In this document: positions 1-8,648 of the stretch, piece by piece
Numbering within the stretch: position 1 is the first letter of the stretch
Layout of the letters: each line of letters begins with the position of its first letter
DNA from: Gloeotrichia echinulata CP02
GTDB taxonomy: Bacteria > Cyanobacteriota > Cyanobacteriia > Cyanobacteriales > Nostocaceae
Direction of reading: 5' to 3'
Length of the DNA: 64,000 nucleotides
NCBI GenBank assembly: GCA_038087035.1
Contig: CP051187.1
Coordinates: forward strand, 4,221,001-4,285,000
Position numbers and translations under genes: made by a program
Notes under the pieces: model-generated
Told to the model about the DNA's origin: nothing
Database searches by the model: none
What the model saw: the letters and a program-made list of their open reading frames with translations, nothing else

Positions 1-566
1 ATGGTCAGCGCTTCATCTAATGCTTGTCCCGCTGGGATGGATTCTCCTGCTTGTAGTAGTAAAGTGCTAATATTATTGAGTGCAAAAATTTGCGATTCAA
101 AGTCTTGATTATCACGTGCGATCGCTAACCGACGACGTAAAGCATCTTCCGCTTCTTTTAAACGCCCTAATTGGATATAAGCTTTAGCTAGCAAATCGTA
201 AGTTGTTCCTTGTGCTTTGAGGTCGCCAATGGAGTGATAAATCTCCAAAGATTGTAAGCCAGAATCAATTGTTTTCTCGGCATATCCTGAAGCATATTGT
301 TCTTCACCAATCCGCAGCAAACTGTCTGCCTTATCTCTAGATTCTACCAAAACTGATCTATTTGCAGGACGGTGGAGTTGTTGGGTAATGTCAGCAGCAC
401 CTGCAGTTAAGGGATTGAGTAAAACTGTAGACACTAAAAAGCAAAAAGGCAAAAACTTTAATTTGTTTTCCTGGACTAAGCTAAGGGTAGCATCATTTAA
501 AATCCAAAATTTCCCAAATTTCAAATTCAAAAAAGTTAACCTTGGGAATATATGCCGTTGTTTCAT
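1..566 (-). CDS. Secreted TPR-repeat protein, N-terminal part (gene runs off the window)
   Basis: Reading the minus strand from the ATG at 566 gives an open frame to the window edge (188 complete codons), so only the N-terminus is present. After about 35 residues comes a hydrophobic stretch (FLVSTVLLNPLTAGA) that looks like a signal peptide ending in an Ala-Gly-Ala site. Then follow helix-turn-helix TPR units (pattern A-LLRIGEEQYASG, then TYDLLAKAYIQLGRLKEAE). In cyanobacteria such N-termini usually belong to long TPR proteins, often ending in a CHAT protease-like domain; that part is outside the window, so the CHAT suggestion is inference. Confidence 0.6.
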   Translation of the reverse strand, partial: MKQRHIFPRLTFLNLKFGKFWILNDATLSLVQENKLKFLPFCFLVSTVLLNPLTAGAADITQQLHRPANRSVLVESRDKADSLLRIGEEQYASGYAEKTIDSGLQSLEIYHSIGDLKAQGTTYDLLAKAYIQLGRLKEAEDALRRRLAIARDNQDFESQIFALNNISTLLLQAGESIPAGQALDEALT

Positions 567-667
567 AAAGCTTACCCCTGATATGACGATTTTAATTAGA
601 AGGTTAGACAAGCAGTTTCAAAAAAAAAGTGATATTAACTCTATAATATTGCGTATATTCACTTAAA

Positions 668-1297
668 TTAAGAAAGAGATAAATTCTCACCTAAGTAAAT
701 GACACGAATATCTCCAGGCAATTTGTCCTCTAGCATACGATATCCTTCCTGGAGAAAATTTGCTACCTCAAGCGGCGTAATATTTTCTCCTTCAGCTTGC
801 AGATAAGCAGCAATCCTAGTTTCGCCCCAATGGAAAGTTTGAGCCATCAAGACCACAAACCGCAAAACAGGCGCTAGTTGATCCAATGCTTGTTCGACGT
901 AGCACCACAGAGGTGGTGAAGTCGCCTTGAGAGAATAATGAATGGCTTCGGTTGGTGGTATTTTTATCTCATTAATGCAAAATGCTGTCATGTTGATCAG
1001 CCAATTTTGCAGGGTTAATGGTTCCTGACCAGCTTGAGGACGGGTTAAATCAAGACCACCGAGTTCGTAGTAGATATGTCGCCAAGTTAGCGCAAACAGA
1101 TAATCGGCTTGCACAGGCGATCGCGCTGAATGGCGAATCAAAGTGTAGACTATGGGGCTATAGCGGCAAAAAATCGCCGTAAAATACTTTCCCGTATCTG
1201 GATAACGCTGAAACAGAGTTAGCAGTTCTTGGTCACTCTCATGAAACAGTGACTTAACCAGCGGGTGATGAGCTTCGGGAAAATGAGGAATTTGCAC
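668..1297 (-). CDS. Sigma-70-like (ECF-type) factor-like protein
   Basis: A 209-residue soluble protein beginning at GTG (1297). Residues about 27-80 (LFQRYPDTGKYFTAIFCRYS, then LFALTWRHIYYELGGLDL) resemble region 2 of ECF sigma factors. Residues about 130-195, with APVLRFVVLMAQTFHWGETRIAAYLQ, resemble the region 4 helix-turn-helix, where 'LRFVVLM' stands in the usual place of 'R-VFLL'. If the assignment is right it would direct RNA polymerase to a small regulon. There is no obvious anti-sigma partner beside it. The neighbouring TPR gene reads the same way about 100 bp downstream. The family call is from pattern memory and is moderate at best. Confidence 0.5.
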   Translation of the reverse strand: MQIPHFPEAHHPLVKSLFHESDQELLTLFQRYPDTGKYFTAIFCRYSPIVYTLIRHSARSPVQADYLFALTWRHIYYELGGLDLTRPQAGQEPLTLQNWLINMTAFCINEIKIPPTEAIHYSLKATSPPLWCYVEQALDQLAPVLRFVVLMAQTFHWGETRIAAYLQAEGENITPLEVANFLQEGYRMLEDKLPGDIRVIYLGENLSLS

Positions 1298-1493
1298 GAG
1301 CGTTGACGTTAATAGTTGTTAAAATACTCTTGGGGATGGCAGTCCCGTCGTTAATGGCATAATATTTTGATGATGGCTACTTTGTCGTTAAGGCCCAGAG
1401 TGATGGACTCTTGATACACTATAAGCAAGGACTCTATTTTAGTCTGGATCGAAAATAAGAAAAGTCGCCCCGTTATACAATCTTTCATTATTC

Positions 1494-2090
1494 ATGGTTA
1501 TAGCAGCTAGCGTGATACCCTTACTGGTTATGCCTGTTACCTTCGCCTCATTTCTGCCTTCCCTAGCCTTGGATAGCCTATTATCCACCCAAGGCATTAT
1601 GGTGATGCTACTTGCAGCATACGCCGGTGCCATGTGGATGTTCCTCACCAGCGCCCCAAAAGTACATACAGTCATGGTGTCCGATTTGGAGATAGCCCGA
1701 CAGTTGTATGAAGGGCTGCTTGACTTACCAGCGGCTGAAGTTCCTTTGCACTACTATTACAACTATGAGCAAACCATAGGCGCCACAGGTATCGATCCGC
1801 TTTATATGTCTACAGGCCCTAGCTTCTCTGGCAGAATGATGAACAATGCCAGTGAAGGATTATGGTATCAAATCAAGAAAAACACCCAGCTACACGTCAT
1901 CACCGGAGCAAGTTTGGGGATAAAAAATCAACAACGCCACGTTTGCTTTGACCGCGACTGCTTAGAACTAATTTTAATGCGAGTTGAAACACGCGGTTTG
2001 AAGTTCAAAATTCGCAACCAAAAGCCCCTGAATTTTTTAGTTAAGGATTATGAAGGGCGCATTATTGAAGTGGCCGAGGTAGCGAGTTAA
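1494..2090 (+). CDS. Glyoxalase-like (VOC) domain protein with hydrophobic N-terminus
   Basis: A 198-residue protein. The first about 50 residues form two hydrophobic segments (VIPLLVMPVTFASFLP and GIMVMLLAAYAGAMWMFL), suggesting membrane attachment. The rest has the layout of a glyoxalase/bleomycin-resistance fold: 'KVHTVMVSDLEIARQLYEGLLDLP' is the usual first beta strand and helix of a VOC module, and the end 'NFLVKDYEGRIIEVAEV' matches the last strand (x-D-P-x-G-N-x-I-E). The substrate cannot be told. A TATACAAT sequence about 15 bp before the ATG could be a -10 box, which would leave a very short leader. Confidence 0.6.
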   Translation: MVIAASVIPLLVMPVTFASFLPSLALDSLLSTQGIMVMLLAAYAGAMWMFLTSAPKVHTVMVSDLEIARQLYEGLLDLPAAEVPLHYYYNYEQTIGATGIDPLYMSTGPSFSGRMMNNASEGLWYQIKKNTQLHVITGASLGIKNQQRHVCFDRDCLELILMRVETRGLKFKIRNQKPLNFLVKDYEGRIIEVAEVAS

Positions 2091-2194
2091 AAAAGTTAGG
2101 AGTGAACAGTTAGGTCGCCAGAAAATAATAGGACTTACGCAACTGTCATATTTTTTTCGCGGAGGTTGTCATCGCGCAGCGTGTCGCAGACAAG

Positions 2195-2262
2195 AGTCAA
2201 AAGTCAAGAGTTCAAAAACCCGGACTCTTGACACTTGACCCTTGACTCTTGACCTCCAAGAC
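2195..2262. repeat. Short STRR-like run (ACTCTTGAC / GAGTCAA units)
   Basis: Degenerate heptamer-type units related to TTGACTC occur on both strands (AGAGTCAAAAGTCAAGAG, then CTCTTGACACTTGACCC), in the spacer between the glyoxalase-like gene and the next minus-strand gene. It is directly preceded by the dispersed sequence AGGACTTACGCAACTGTC, which recurs near 20662. Confidence 0.55.
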
Positions 2263-2268
2263 AATTGT

Positions 2269-2754
2269 TCAATTTTGACAGTTCAACATTTCTCCCAACT
2301 TCTGTAGTAGTTCTGTCGCTAAATCCTGGATTTCCATTTCTTGATTTCTCTGGTCGTTGTCATCCTGGTAACTCCCTCCACTGATGAGCCTAGCAGTTAA
2401 CAAATTTTTGACAGCAAAAATCCGGTCTTCTGCTTGCGGGAAACTCATATATTTTTCCAACTTAGCTGCTATTTCTGAGATTGGTTTATCTATTAGCTGC
2501 TTTCTTACCCTGACAGCTACCCAATCATCACTTTGTAGGAACGCAATCAAAGATTCCGTAGGTGTCTGTTGCGTCTGTTCATCTTCACCCCACTTTTCTA
2601 ACCAATCTCCATCTATATCTTCAAAATATATGTCTACGCAGTCCAACCCATAAGTCATCCAGTCCCTTTGGAGTTGTCGAGCTTCTTCTAAATGTTGCAA
2701 AAATTGTTCTAATCTATCTTGAGGTTCAGTTAGCCTATCTTTCCCCATGATCAT
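2269..2754 (-). CDS. Uncharacterised acidic protein
   Basis: 161 residues, strongly acidic, no signal peptide or membrane segment, probably helical throughout (DRLEQFLQHLEEARQLQRDW at the start, ATELLQKLGEMLNCQN at the end). No motif was recognised. The ATG pair MIMGKD gives two possible starts two codons apart. It stands alone, between repeat-rich spacers. Confidence 0.55.
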   Translation of the reverse strand: MIMGKDRLTEPQDRLEQFLQHLEEARQLQRDWMTYGLDCVDIYFEDIDGDWLEKWGEDEQTQQTPTESLIAFLQSDDWVAVRVRKQLIDKPISEIAAKLEKYMSFPQAEDRIFAVKNLLTARLISGGSYQDDNDQRNQEMEIQDLATELLQKLGEMLNCQN

Positions 2755-3123
2755 TTTATGTGGTTAGTACCTAATTGCTACAAAACTTCAGACGGTAGAT
2801 GACCTGATAGTAACTAGTACAGCGCGGGGTTCGTAGAGTACCCATCCAAAATTCCTGAAAAGCTTACGCTGTATTCATTTTGAATTTTGAATTTTGAATT
2901 TTGAATTTTGAATTACGCACAGCGGTACTAGACAGATGGTGATAAAGCAAAGGACGTTAAGGAATGTAAATCTCATGTTTCCTCGCAATGCACAATCGCC
3001 GACCTGAATTAGTAAAGACACTAGTATCTATTGTTACCTACGAAAGCGCAAAAAATGGTGACTGCCTAGTGCTTAGTCAAAAATGTTACTTCTTATTCCC
3101 TAGCCGCCGCTCATCATGACTAG
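2755..3123. other. Repeat-bearing spacer without a gene
   Basis: Contains a heptamer tandem array (2878-2914) followed by ATTACGCACAGCGGTACTAG, a dispersed motif that reappears in inverse form near 54985-55000 and at the end of the repeats at 37080 and 59710. No coding potential was recognised. Confidence 0.5.
2878..2914. repeat. Heptamer tandem repeat (GAATTTT)5
   Basis: Five consecutive GAATTTT units, the last incomplete. This is the short-tandem heptamer type common in heterocystous cyanobacteria. Confidence 0.85.
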
Positions 3124-3819
3124 TTACAAAGTGAATTTTAAATAAATATCTGCTCTCAGATTATCACTGTTATATAGTGAGAGGTTGACTATCCGATTTA
3201 CATAATTAGTGGCAGAGGGATTGTAACTTAAGAATAATCCTCTATCTATACCCCACCGTTGGAGAGTGTTTTTCCAATGAGCAGACTTTTCTTGAGACAA
3301 TTCATCAGATAGGCTTGTAAGTTGAACACACAATGGATGCTTATGCCTACTACTGACTATTATATCAGTTGCCATTGAAAAATCTGCTATATAGCACTGC
3401 CAAAAAGTGCCTTGATGATGGACAATATCGGTAGCTATAGATTTAAGCAGATTAGTATCAGGTTGATTAAACTCACCTGCCATCAGTTTTTGTTTCCATA
3501 TATAAAACTTTGGATCGGTTTCGTTGAGCCATTTAGGGAACAGGTAGCTATACCAATAGCGTTCCGTTGGTGTCATCAGTTCAAAATACTGTTGCTGCTC
3601 CTCAAGGGATGTAATGGCTTGAATGTCAAGCCAAATTAGCGCATCCCTGATGATCTGTTGCAGAAAAAAGAGTACAAATCTTTTAGCGGTTAGAGAACCG
3701 GGCTTGACATCTTTAACCCAGCGATTTATCTCATCTAACCTTTTGGCTAAACAGGGGTCGATTGTAGATGCTTCTTCGATGAGGGACTTAAGTTTATCTT
3801 TAATTTCTGTAGCTTGCAA
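3124..3819 (-). CDS. Uncharacterised protein, possible PD-(D/E)XK-type nuclease fold
   Basis: 231 residues from a TTG start at 3819; a stop lies in frame just upstream, so no ATG is available. The first about 130 residues are helical. Residues about 148-205 (ATDIIVSSRHKHPLCVQLTSLS, then HWKNTLQRWGIDRGLFLSYNP) have the alternating strand-helix order seen in restriction-endonuclease-like domains: an acidic residue ending one strand, then VQLT, then a helix with K/W, then a strand. The catalytic lysine is not in its standard place, so activity is uncertain. No partner gene is adjacent. Family assignment is inference. Confidence 0.5.
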   Translation of the reverse strand: MQATEIKDKLKSLIEEASTIDPCLAKRLDEINRWVKDVKPGSLTAKRFVLFFLQQIIRDALIWLDIQAITSLEEQQQYFELMTPTERYWYSYLFPKWLNETDPKFYIWKQKLMAGEFNQPDTNLLKSIATDIVHHQGTFWQCYIADFSMATDIIVSSRHKHPLCVQLTSLSDELSQEKSAHWKNTLQRWGIDRGLFLSYNPSATNYVNRIVNLSLYNSDNLRADIYLKFTL

Positions 3820-3926
3820 ACAATATTACACCTCTAAAGCCGAATATCACGTGGGAATTTTAAGATTATTTTATAGCATTATGAAGTTAAAACCTGTAGA
3901 GAGACAAAATTTCATCGAAAGTCCTG

Positions 3927-3966
3927 GTAGGGGCGCAATGAGGGCGCAAGGCCTTGCGCCTCTACA
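3927..3966. repeat. Dispersed palindrome GGGGCGCAAGGCCTTGCGCC (variant)
   Basis: One member of a family whose core is the near-perfect palindrome GGCGCAAGGCCTTGCGCC flanked by TAGGGG/CCCCTA. This copy contains a partial duplication of one arm (GGGCGCAATGAGGGCGCAAG). Other copies lie at 9770, 13728, 14067, 24675 and 52254. Confidence 0.8.
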
Positions 3967-3985
3967 GATCATTGTGGTTATATTT

Positions 3986-4106
3986 CAATACAGTTCAGTT
4001 AGACTCCAGTGGTATACAGTGTAGGGAACATCCAAAATCTTTTCTTCTAATGACAATTTTATTCGTGCCGTGCCCCTGCGACAATTTTCTTAACTGAACT
4101 GTATTG
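3986..4106. mobile_element. MITE, CAATAC family, copy A
   Basis: A 121-bp non-coding element with terminal inverted repeats CAATACAGTTCAGTTA / TAACTGAACTGTATTG. It is flanked by an exact 10-bp direct repeat, GGTTATATTT, at 3976-3985 and 4107-4116. Its middle carries half of the GGGGCACGGC core palindrome; the left arm is shortened (GTAGGGAACATCC) compared with the copies at 13902 and 40700. It encodes no transposase, so it must be mobilised in trans. Confidence 0.85.
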
Positions 4107-4122
4107 GGTTATATTTGAGTCC

Positions 4123-4186
4123 GTAGGGTGCGTCAGTACCAGTAATCTATTGACAATTAGGGGTTTCGCTGACTGACGCACCCTAC
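4123..4186. repeat. GTAGGGTGCGTCAG inverted-repeat element
   Basis: Ends GTAGGGTGCGTCAG and CTGACGCACCCTAC are inverted copies of each other around an AT-rich loop. Related elements lie at 5872, 9834, 14676 and 61336. It sits just downstream of lysS, where it could form a hairpin in the transcript. Confidence 0.75.
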
Positions 4187-4214
4187 AAATTGGAGTTTGT
4201 TTAATTAGAAGTCC

Positions 4215-5741
4215 CTAAGTAGCGGGTTCTGGGGATGAGTCAGATTTTTCTGGCTTGAGTAGGGGGAAGGCGATCGCATCCCGAATACTGGCACAATCTG
4301 TTAATAACATCACCAATCGATCAATCCCAATTCCTAAACCGCCTGTGGGTGGCATACCATATTCTAAGGCTGTCAAAAAGTCTTCATCGACGCCTTGAGC
4401 TTCCAAATCGCCAGCGGCTTTTTTAGCTGCTTGTGCTTCTAAGCGTTCTCTTTGATCTACGGGATCTGTAAGTTCTGAGAAGCTGTTAGCAGTTTCTCGC
4501 CCGACAATAAATAACTCAAAGCGTTCCACCAAACCGGGTTTAGAACGGTGAGGTTTAGCCAAGGGCGAAATTTCCACAGGGTAATCAATAACAAAGGTGG
4601 GCTGAATTAAGTTGGTTTCTACCTTTTCTTCAAAGGCTAAATTCAGTAACTTTCCTATCGATTTTACTTCATCTACACCGGGAATTCCCGCATTTTTACT
4701 AGCTATTTTTGCCTCTTCTAATGTTGGGAAAAAATTGAAATCTAAGCCTGTATATTCTTTAACTACATCGTGCATTGTTACCCGTCGCCAAGGTGGGGTC
4801 AAACTCACATTTTCACCTTGGTAGGTAATTTCTAATGTGCCAATAACCTCTTGAGCAACAGTGGTAATAATGCCCTCTGTCAACGCCATCATATCGTTGT
4901 AATCGGCGTAGGCTTGGTAAACTTCAATTGAGGTAAATTCGGGATTATGGCGAGTAGAAACCCCTTCATTGCGGAAAATTCGCCCTAATTCAAACACCTT
5001 TTCAAAGCCACCAACAATCAAGCGTTTTAGGTGCAGTTCGGTCGCAATTCGCAAATACAACTCTATTTCTAAAGTGTTGTGGTAGGTGACAAAAGGACGT
5101 GCATCTGCGCCCCCAGCCTCACTTTGTAGAACTGGCGTTTCAATTTCCAGAAAATCCCGCTGTTCTAAGTAGCGACGAATACCCGCTGTAATTTGGGCAC
5201 GACGGCGGAAAGTTTGCCTTACTTCCGGGTTAACAATCAAGTCAACATAGCGCTGACGGTAGCGTTTAGCAACATCGGTCAATCCATGCCATTTGTCGGG
5301 TAAGGGTAACAGAGATTTAGTAAGAATGGTATATTGTTTGACGTAGACCGATAACTCGCCCTTTTCAGTCCGTTTTATAGTACCTTTAACTCCCAGAATA
5401 TCACCTGCATCTGAAAGTTGTTTAATGTGATTAAAAGCATCAGCATCCACATCTGCCATGCTTTCTTGGATACGATTTTTGTCTAAATAAAGCTGAATAG
5501 TACCTGTTTCATCTTGCAAGGTGAAGAAAGCCAGTTTACCAAAAACGCGACGCGCCATAATGCGTCCAGCAATGGAAACTTCTATATCAACTTCTTCACC
5601 ACTGGGTAATTCGGCAAATTTTTCTTGCAATTGTGCTGCGTGATGTGTTAATTCCCAACGATAGGCGTAGGGATTCAAGCCTAGCTGCTTAAGTTGTTCT
5701 ACTTTTTCGAGCCTAGCGCCACGGATATCTTCTTCGGACAT
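4215..5741 (-). CDS. lysS: Lysyl-tRNA synthetase (class II)
   Basis: 508 residues, normal for bacterial LysRS. It charges tRNA-Lys with lysine in the cytoplasm. An OB-fold anticodon-binding domain covers residues about 54-140 (VSIAGRIMARRVFGKLAFF). Class II motif 1 is around 176-205, motif 2 at about 255-274 (FRNEGVSTRHNPEFT) and motif 3 at 468-480 (GLGIGIDRLVMLL). All are intact. The ATG at 5741 starts MSEEDIR, the usual N-terminus. It follows the pilus cluster on the same strand, but a 237-bp repeat-bearing gap separates them, so it is probably transcribed on its own. Confidence 0.97.
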   Translation of the reverse strand: MSEEDIRGARLEKVEQLKQLGLNPYAYRWELTHHAAQLQEKFAELPSGEEVDIEVSIAGRIMARRVFGKLAFFTLQDETGTIQLYLDKNRIQESMADVDADAFNHIKQLSDAGDILGVKGTIKRTEKGELSVYVKQYTILTKSLLPLPDKWHGLTDVAKRYRQRYVDLIVNPEVRQTFRRRAQITAGIRRYLEQRDFLEIETPVLQSEAGGADARPFVTYHNTLEIELYLRIATELHLKRLIVGGFEKVFELGRIFRNEGVSTRHNPEFTSIEVYQAYADYNDMMALTEGIITTVAQEVIGTLEITYQGENVSLTPPWRRVTMHDVVKEYTGLDFNFFPTLEEAKIASKNAGIPGVDEVKSIGKLLNLAFEEKVETNLIQPTFVIDYPVEISPLAKPHRSKPGLVERFELFIVGRETANSFSELTDPVDQRERLEAQAAKKAAGDLEAQGVDEDFLTALEYGMPPTGGLGIGIDRLVMLLTDCASIRDAIAFPLLKPEKSDSSPEPAT

Positions 5742-5871
5742 GGTAACGAACTAAAGAGGGCAAGATTCATTATAGATGCTAGAAAACAAATCCTTACCAA
5801 TGAGCAATGACCAGTGACAAATGACGACCAAAACCAGTACGGTTCAATAGCCGAGCTATTTAGTTGATTTC

Positions 5872-5976
5872 GTAGGCTGCGTCAGTACCAATTCAGTACC
5901 AATAATTTCTGGTGATGTCTTGGATTTCTCGCTGCTGACGCACCCTACATGTGGGATATTTTTTTATTTGGAAGTT
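5872..5976. repeat. GTAGG(G/C)TGCGTCAG element with conserved flank
   Basis: Inverted repeats GTAGGCTGCGTCAG / CTGACGCACCCTAC span 5872-5948. The right flank (GTGGGATATTTTTTTATTTG, then GAAGT) is also shared, in inverse orientation, with the copy at 61308-61400, so the repeating unit is about 100 bp. It lies immediately downstream of the usher stop codon. Confidence 0.75.
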
Positions 5977-5978
5977 GC

Positions 5979-7673
5979 TTAATTATTTATAACTAAATTC
6001 ACTTCTTGTAATGGGTTGGAATTTTGGTTAATCTCTATTGTACTAGGTTGAGCAGGCTGACCATTAACTAATAAATTATAAACCCCCGGCTGCAGTTCTT
6101 CTAAAAAGAAAATTCCCGCACCATTTGTAATCGAAACAATAGACTTTTCTGATTTTCCTGACTTAGATGGAACTGCTTCTACCTTCGCGCCTGGAACTGG
6201 GTCTTGTCCATTAACTGTAACTCTACCCGCAACTGTATAGGAAAGCTTCATCGGCACCCTAATAATAGTATAACTTCCCGCGACTACTTCCACAGCATAG
6301 GCAGATTCTAAAGGTTTTCTATTGATAGGATAACCCGCAGAATCGAGGTCAAGGCGATAAAATCCCGGAGGAAGTTTAACAAGAACTCCATTTGAGGTAA
6401 ATTCAGGTTGGAAGGATTTAAGACTTTGATTATTAATGACTAACAATAAATCTGCATCTTTTATATAAATTTCTTCATTATTATCTAGTCTGTTATTCCC
6501 ATTCTTATCCAAAAAAGGCTGTACAAAGATTCCCCCCTCATTGCGTAAGCGGTCAAAACGAGAATCTCCTGCACTAAGTTGAGGTTGTAAGTTTAAACTA
6601 GGAGATAATTCTATTTTGAAACTTGTTTCATTACTGGTAATTGAGACTTCCTGATAGCGTATTCCCAAGGTCAAGCCGGGAATAATCGAGGTAGATGCAG
6701 AGGCTATCAATCCGTTACCTCTAGAACCAATACCATAACCTAAATCTAATTCCCAGCGGGGTCTATATCCGTTGGATAATTTTGTTGATCGGTAACGGAT
6801 TTTACTCGTAGCTAAATAATCTTCATTATTATAATTCCGAGTTTCGTAACCAATAGTCAGAGCATTTCCTAGCTGAGAAGTGCCAGAAAAGTTATAGTTA
6901 AGTTCTGTATTTGTCCCAATTTCGTTCTGGCGATGACTGAGTTGCAAATTGTCTAAGGAGGAACTTATATTCCAGCGTAAATTATTTTTATTATCAATAT
7001 CGGCGCTACTAAATAGCGAAAAAGTCCGCAGAATTAGCGCCAGATTAATTCCCGCATTCAACGTATTTTCTCGACTATTACTGCTGATTTTAAAACTGAC
7101 ACCAGTCAAAGCTTGCCAATTTACGTCAAACCGTTGGGAAAGGCGGTCATTAAAAAAATTAAAACTTAACCGAGGCGATGGATTAAAGCTAATATTGGTG
7201 TTATAGTCCCAACCTTTATTTTTAGTTCCCATTAATAATGAAGCATTTACTCTTAAAGGCAATTTTGTAGACTGATAAAACAATTCTCCTAATCCTAATA
7301 GCGACTGGTCGTAAATTACCCCTGCACCCAAAGTTAAGTCTTCTGTTACTCCCAAACGATAAGCTACTCCACCACGCCAGTCTTTAAAGTTACCAATAAG
7401 ATTATTTTGAGATTGCTGTTGACTTAAACCTGCAGAAATAATTAAACCTGAAGTTCCTTGACTTAGTTGACCTGATAAAATAGAAAATTTTGCTTCTTCG
7501 ATTTTTGGTTCTGCAGTTAATTGTCCATTGGGATAGAGATAAATACGGTAGCTGTTACCACTAATTCCTCCCGTCGGGATATTTTCAAAGCGATATACTC
7601 CAGAAGAATCAACTAAAACTTCTGCAGCAACTATATTGCTAATTCCTGATTTTACAGCACTTTCCTGAATCAT
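5979..7673 (-). pseudogene. Chaperone-usher outer-membrane usher, C-terminal part (cut by IS630)
   Basis: This is the C-terminal 557 codons of an usher; the first seven codons of the open frame (MIQESAV) come from the insertion sequence end. The body is a long beta-barrel-like stretch (alternating polar/aromatic strands, e.g. LTLGAGVIYDQSLLGLGELF). A Ca-loop-like FLDKNGNNRLDNNEE follows, and then a carboxypeptidase-regulatory/FG-type Ig domain near the C-terminus (VAGRVTVNGQDPVPGAKVEA). Joining codon AAA (Lys 8 here) to Leu 336 of the upstream piece restores reading frame exactly. The usher would be the outer-membrane pore and assembly platform for pilins. The separated piece has no signal peptide and is presumably non-functional. 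Confidence 0.75.
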
Positions 7674-8230
7674 GAAGTACAGTAGCAGCAGTTAGCAAAC
7701 CAATTTCGCAGATGCATAGGATTGATTAGATTTAAAGCAATTGCAATCAATACATCTACCATTTGAGTAGTTTTTGGAGAAAATGTTTTGATAAAAGCTT
7801 TAAGCTGTGACCACCAATGTTCAATGGGATTAAAATCTGGTGAATAAGAAGATAGATTGATGACACTGGCACCAACAGATTCAATTATGGGCGTAATTTC
7901 ATCGATCTTATGGGCAAATAGGTTATCCATTATGACAACTGCACCTTTCCATAATTGAGGCACTAACAACTTTTCTATAAACACGCGAAAAGCATTACTA
8001 TCCATTGAACCATCTAGTGTCATCACAGCCAATACTTTATCCATACTGATTGCGCCGATAATAGTGACTTTTTTACCTCGATAAAATGGTTTTACATCAT
8101 ATACTCTACTTCCTTTTTCACTACGAGCTTTTGGACGCATTAACCCAAGCAGTAAGCCTGCTTCATCCAAAAAAACCAGATTTTTCGGCTCTATATCTCT
8201 GACTTTCTCTCTGTATTCACACCTGAGCAA
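7670..8230 (-). CDS. IS630-family transposase, DDE catalytic part (second frame)
   Basis: 186 residues from a TTG, probably made mainly as the second half of a frameshift fusion. The DDE triad context is complete: first Asp in LVFLDEAG, second in VVIMDNLFAHK, and the acidic residue in SPDFNPIEHWWSQLK. The frame is -1 relative to the upstream half. The stop codon lies 15 bp inside the left inverted repeat. It overlaps the upstream frame by 40 bp. Confidence 0.9.
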   Translation of the reverse strand: MLRCEYREKVRDIEPKNLVFLDEAGLLLGLMRPKARSEKGSRVYDVKPFYRGKKVTIIGAISMDKVLAVMTLDGSMDSNAFRVFIEKLLVPQLWKGAVVIMDNLFAHKIDEITPIIESVGASVINLSSYSPDFNPIEHWWSQLKAFIKTFSPKTTQMVDVLIAIALNLINPMHLRNWFANCCYCTS

Positions 8231-8616
8231 TTGAACTCTATCGGTAGCTGCCTGACTGCTGCGAACCGTTTTTTTTTACGAGTTAGATTTAATTTTTGCA
8301 ATTCTCTACACATCATGCTGGAACTCACTAGTTGCCCCTCAGTTAAGAGCCAATATTCACAATATTCAGAGAGAGTTGCATCTGGATACTTTTTTACCAA
8401 TGCAACAAGTTGAGCCGCAGAATCTGCTAATACCGCTTTTTTTCTTGTCCCTTGCTTACCAGGATTAACATGTCCTTTCTCTTTATACTGTCTCAACATT
8501 TTTTGTACAAAAGCTTTACCAACACCAAAGTTTACAGCTAACTTTCTAACTGAAATATTTCCTAACTGATAAGCATTGACTATTTTTTCTCTCAGATCGA
8601 CGGAATATGGTTTCAT
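8191..8616 (-). CDS. IS630-family transposase, helix-turn-helix N-terminal part (first frame)
   Basis: 141 residues from ATG 8616. It starts MKPYSVDLREKIVNAY, the usual IS630 N-terminus, with an HTH for end binding (NISVRKLAVNFGVGKAFVQKML). A run of nine A residues on the coding strand (8269-8277) encodes Arg-Lys-Lys-Lys-Arg. A -1 slip there continues into the DDE frame to give a 315-residue protein (945 nt, exact multiple of three). After the slip site the zero frame soon ends. Confidence 0.88.
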   Translation of the reverse strand: MKPYSVDLREKIVNAYQLGNISVRKLAVNFGVGKAFVQKMLRQYKEKGHVNPGKQGTRKKAVLADSAAQLVALVKKYPDATLSEYCEYWLLTEGQLVSSSMMCRELQKLNLTRKKKRFAAVRQLPIEFNCSGVNTERKSEI

Positions 8617-8648
8617 AATAATAATTTATCTATCTTACATATTGTACT

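Noticed and set aside
388..666. 92-codon plus-strand frame
   Set aside because: It lies opposite the N-terminus of the TPR gene and has no family features.
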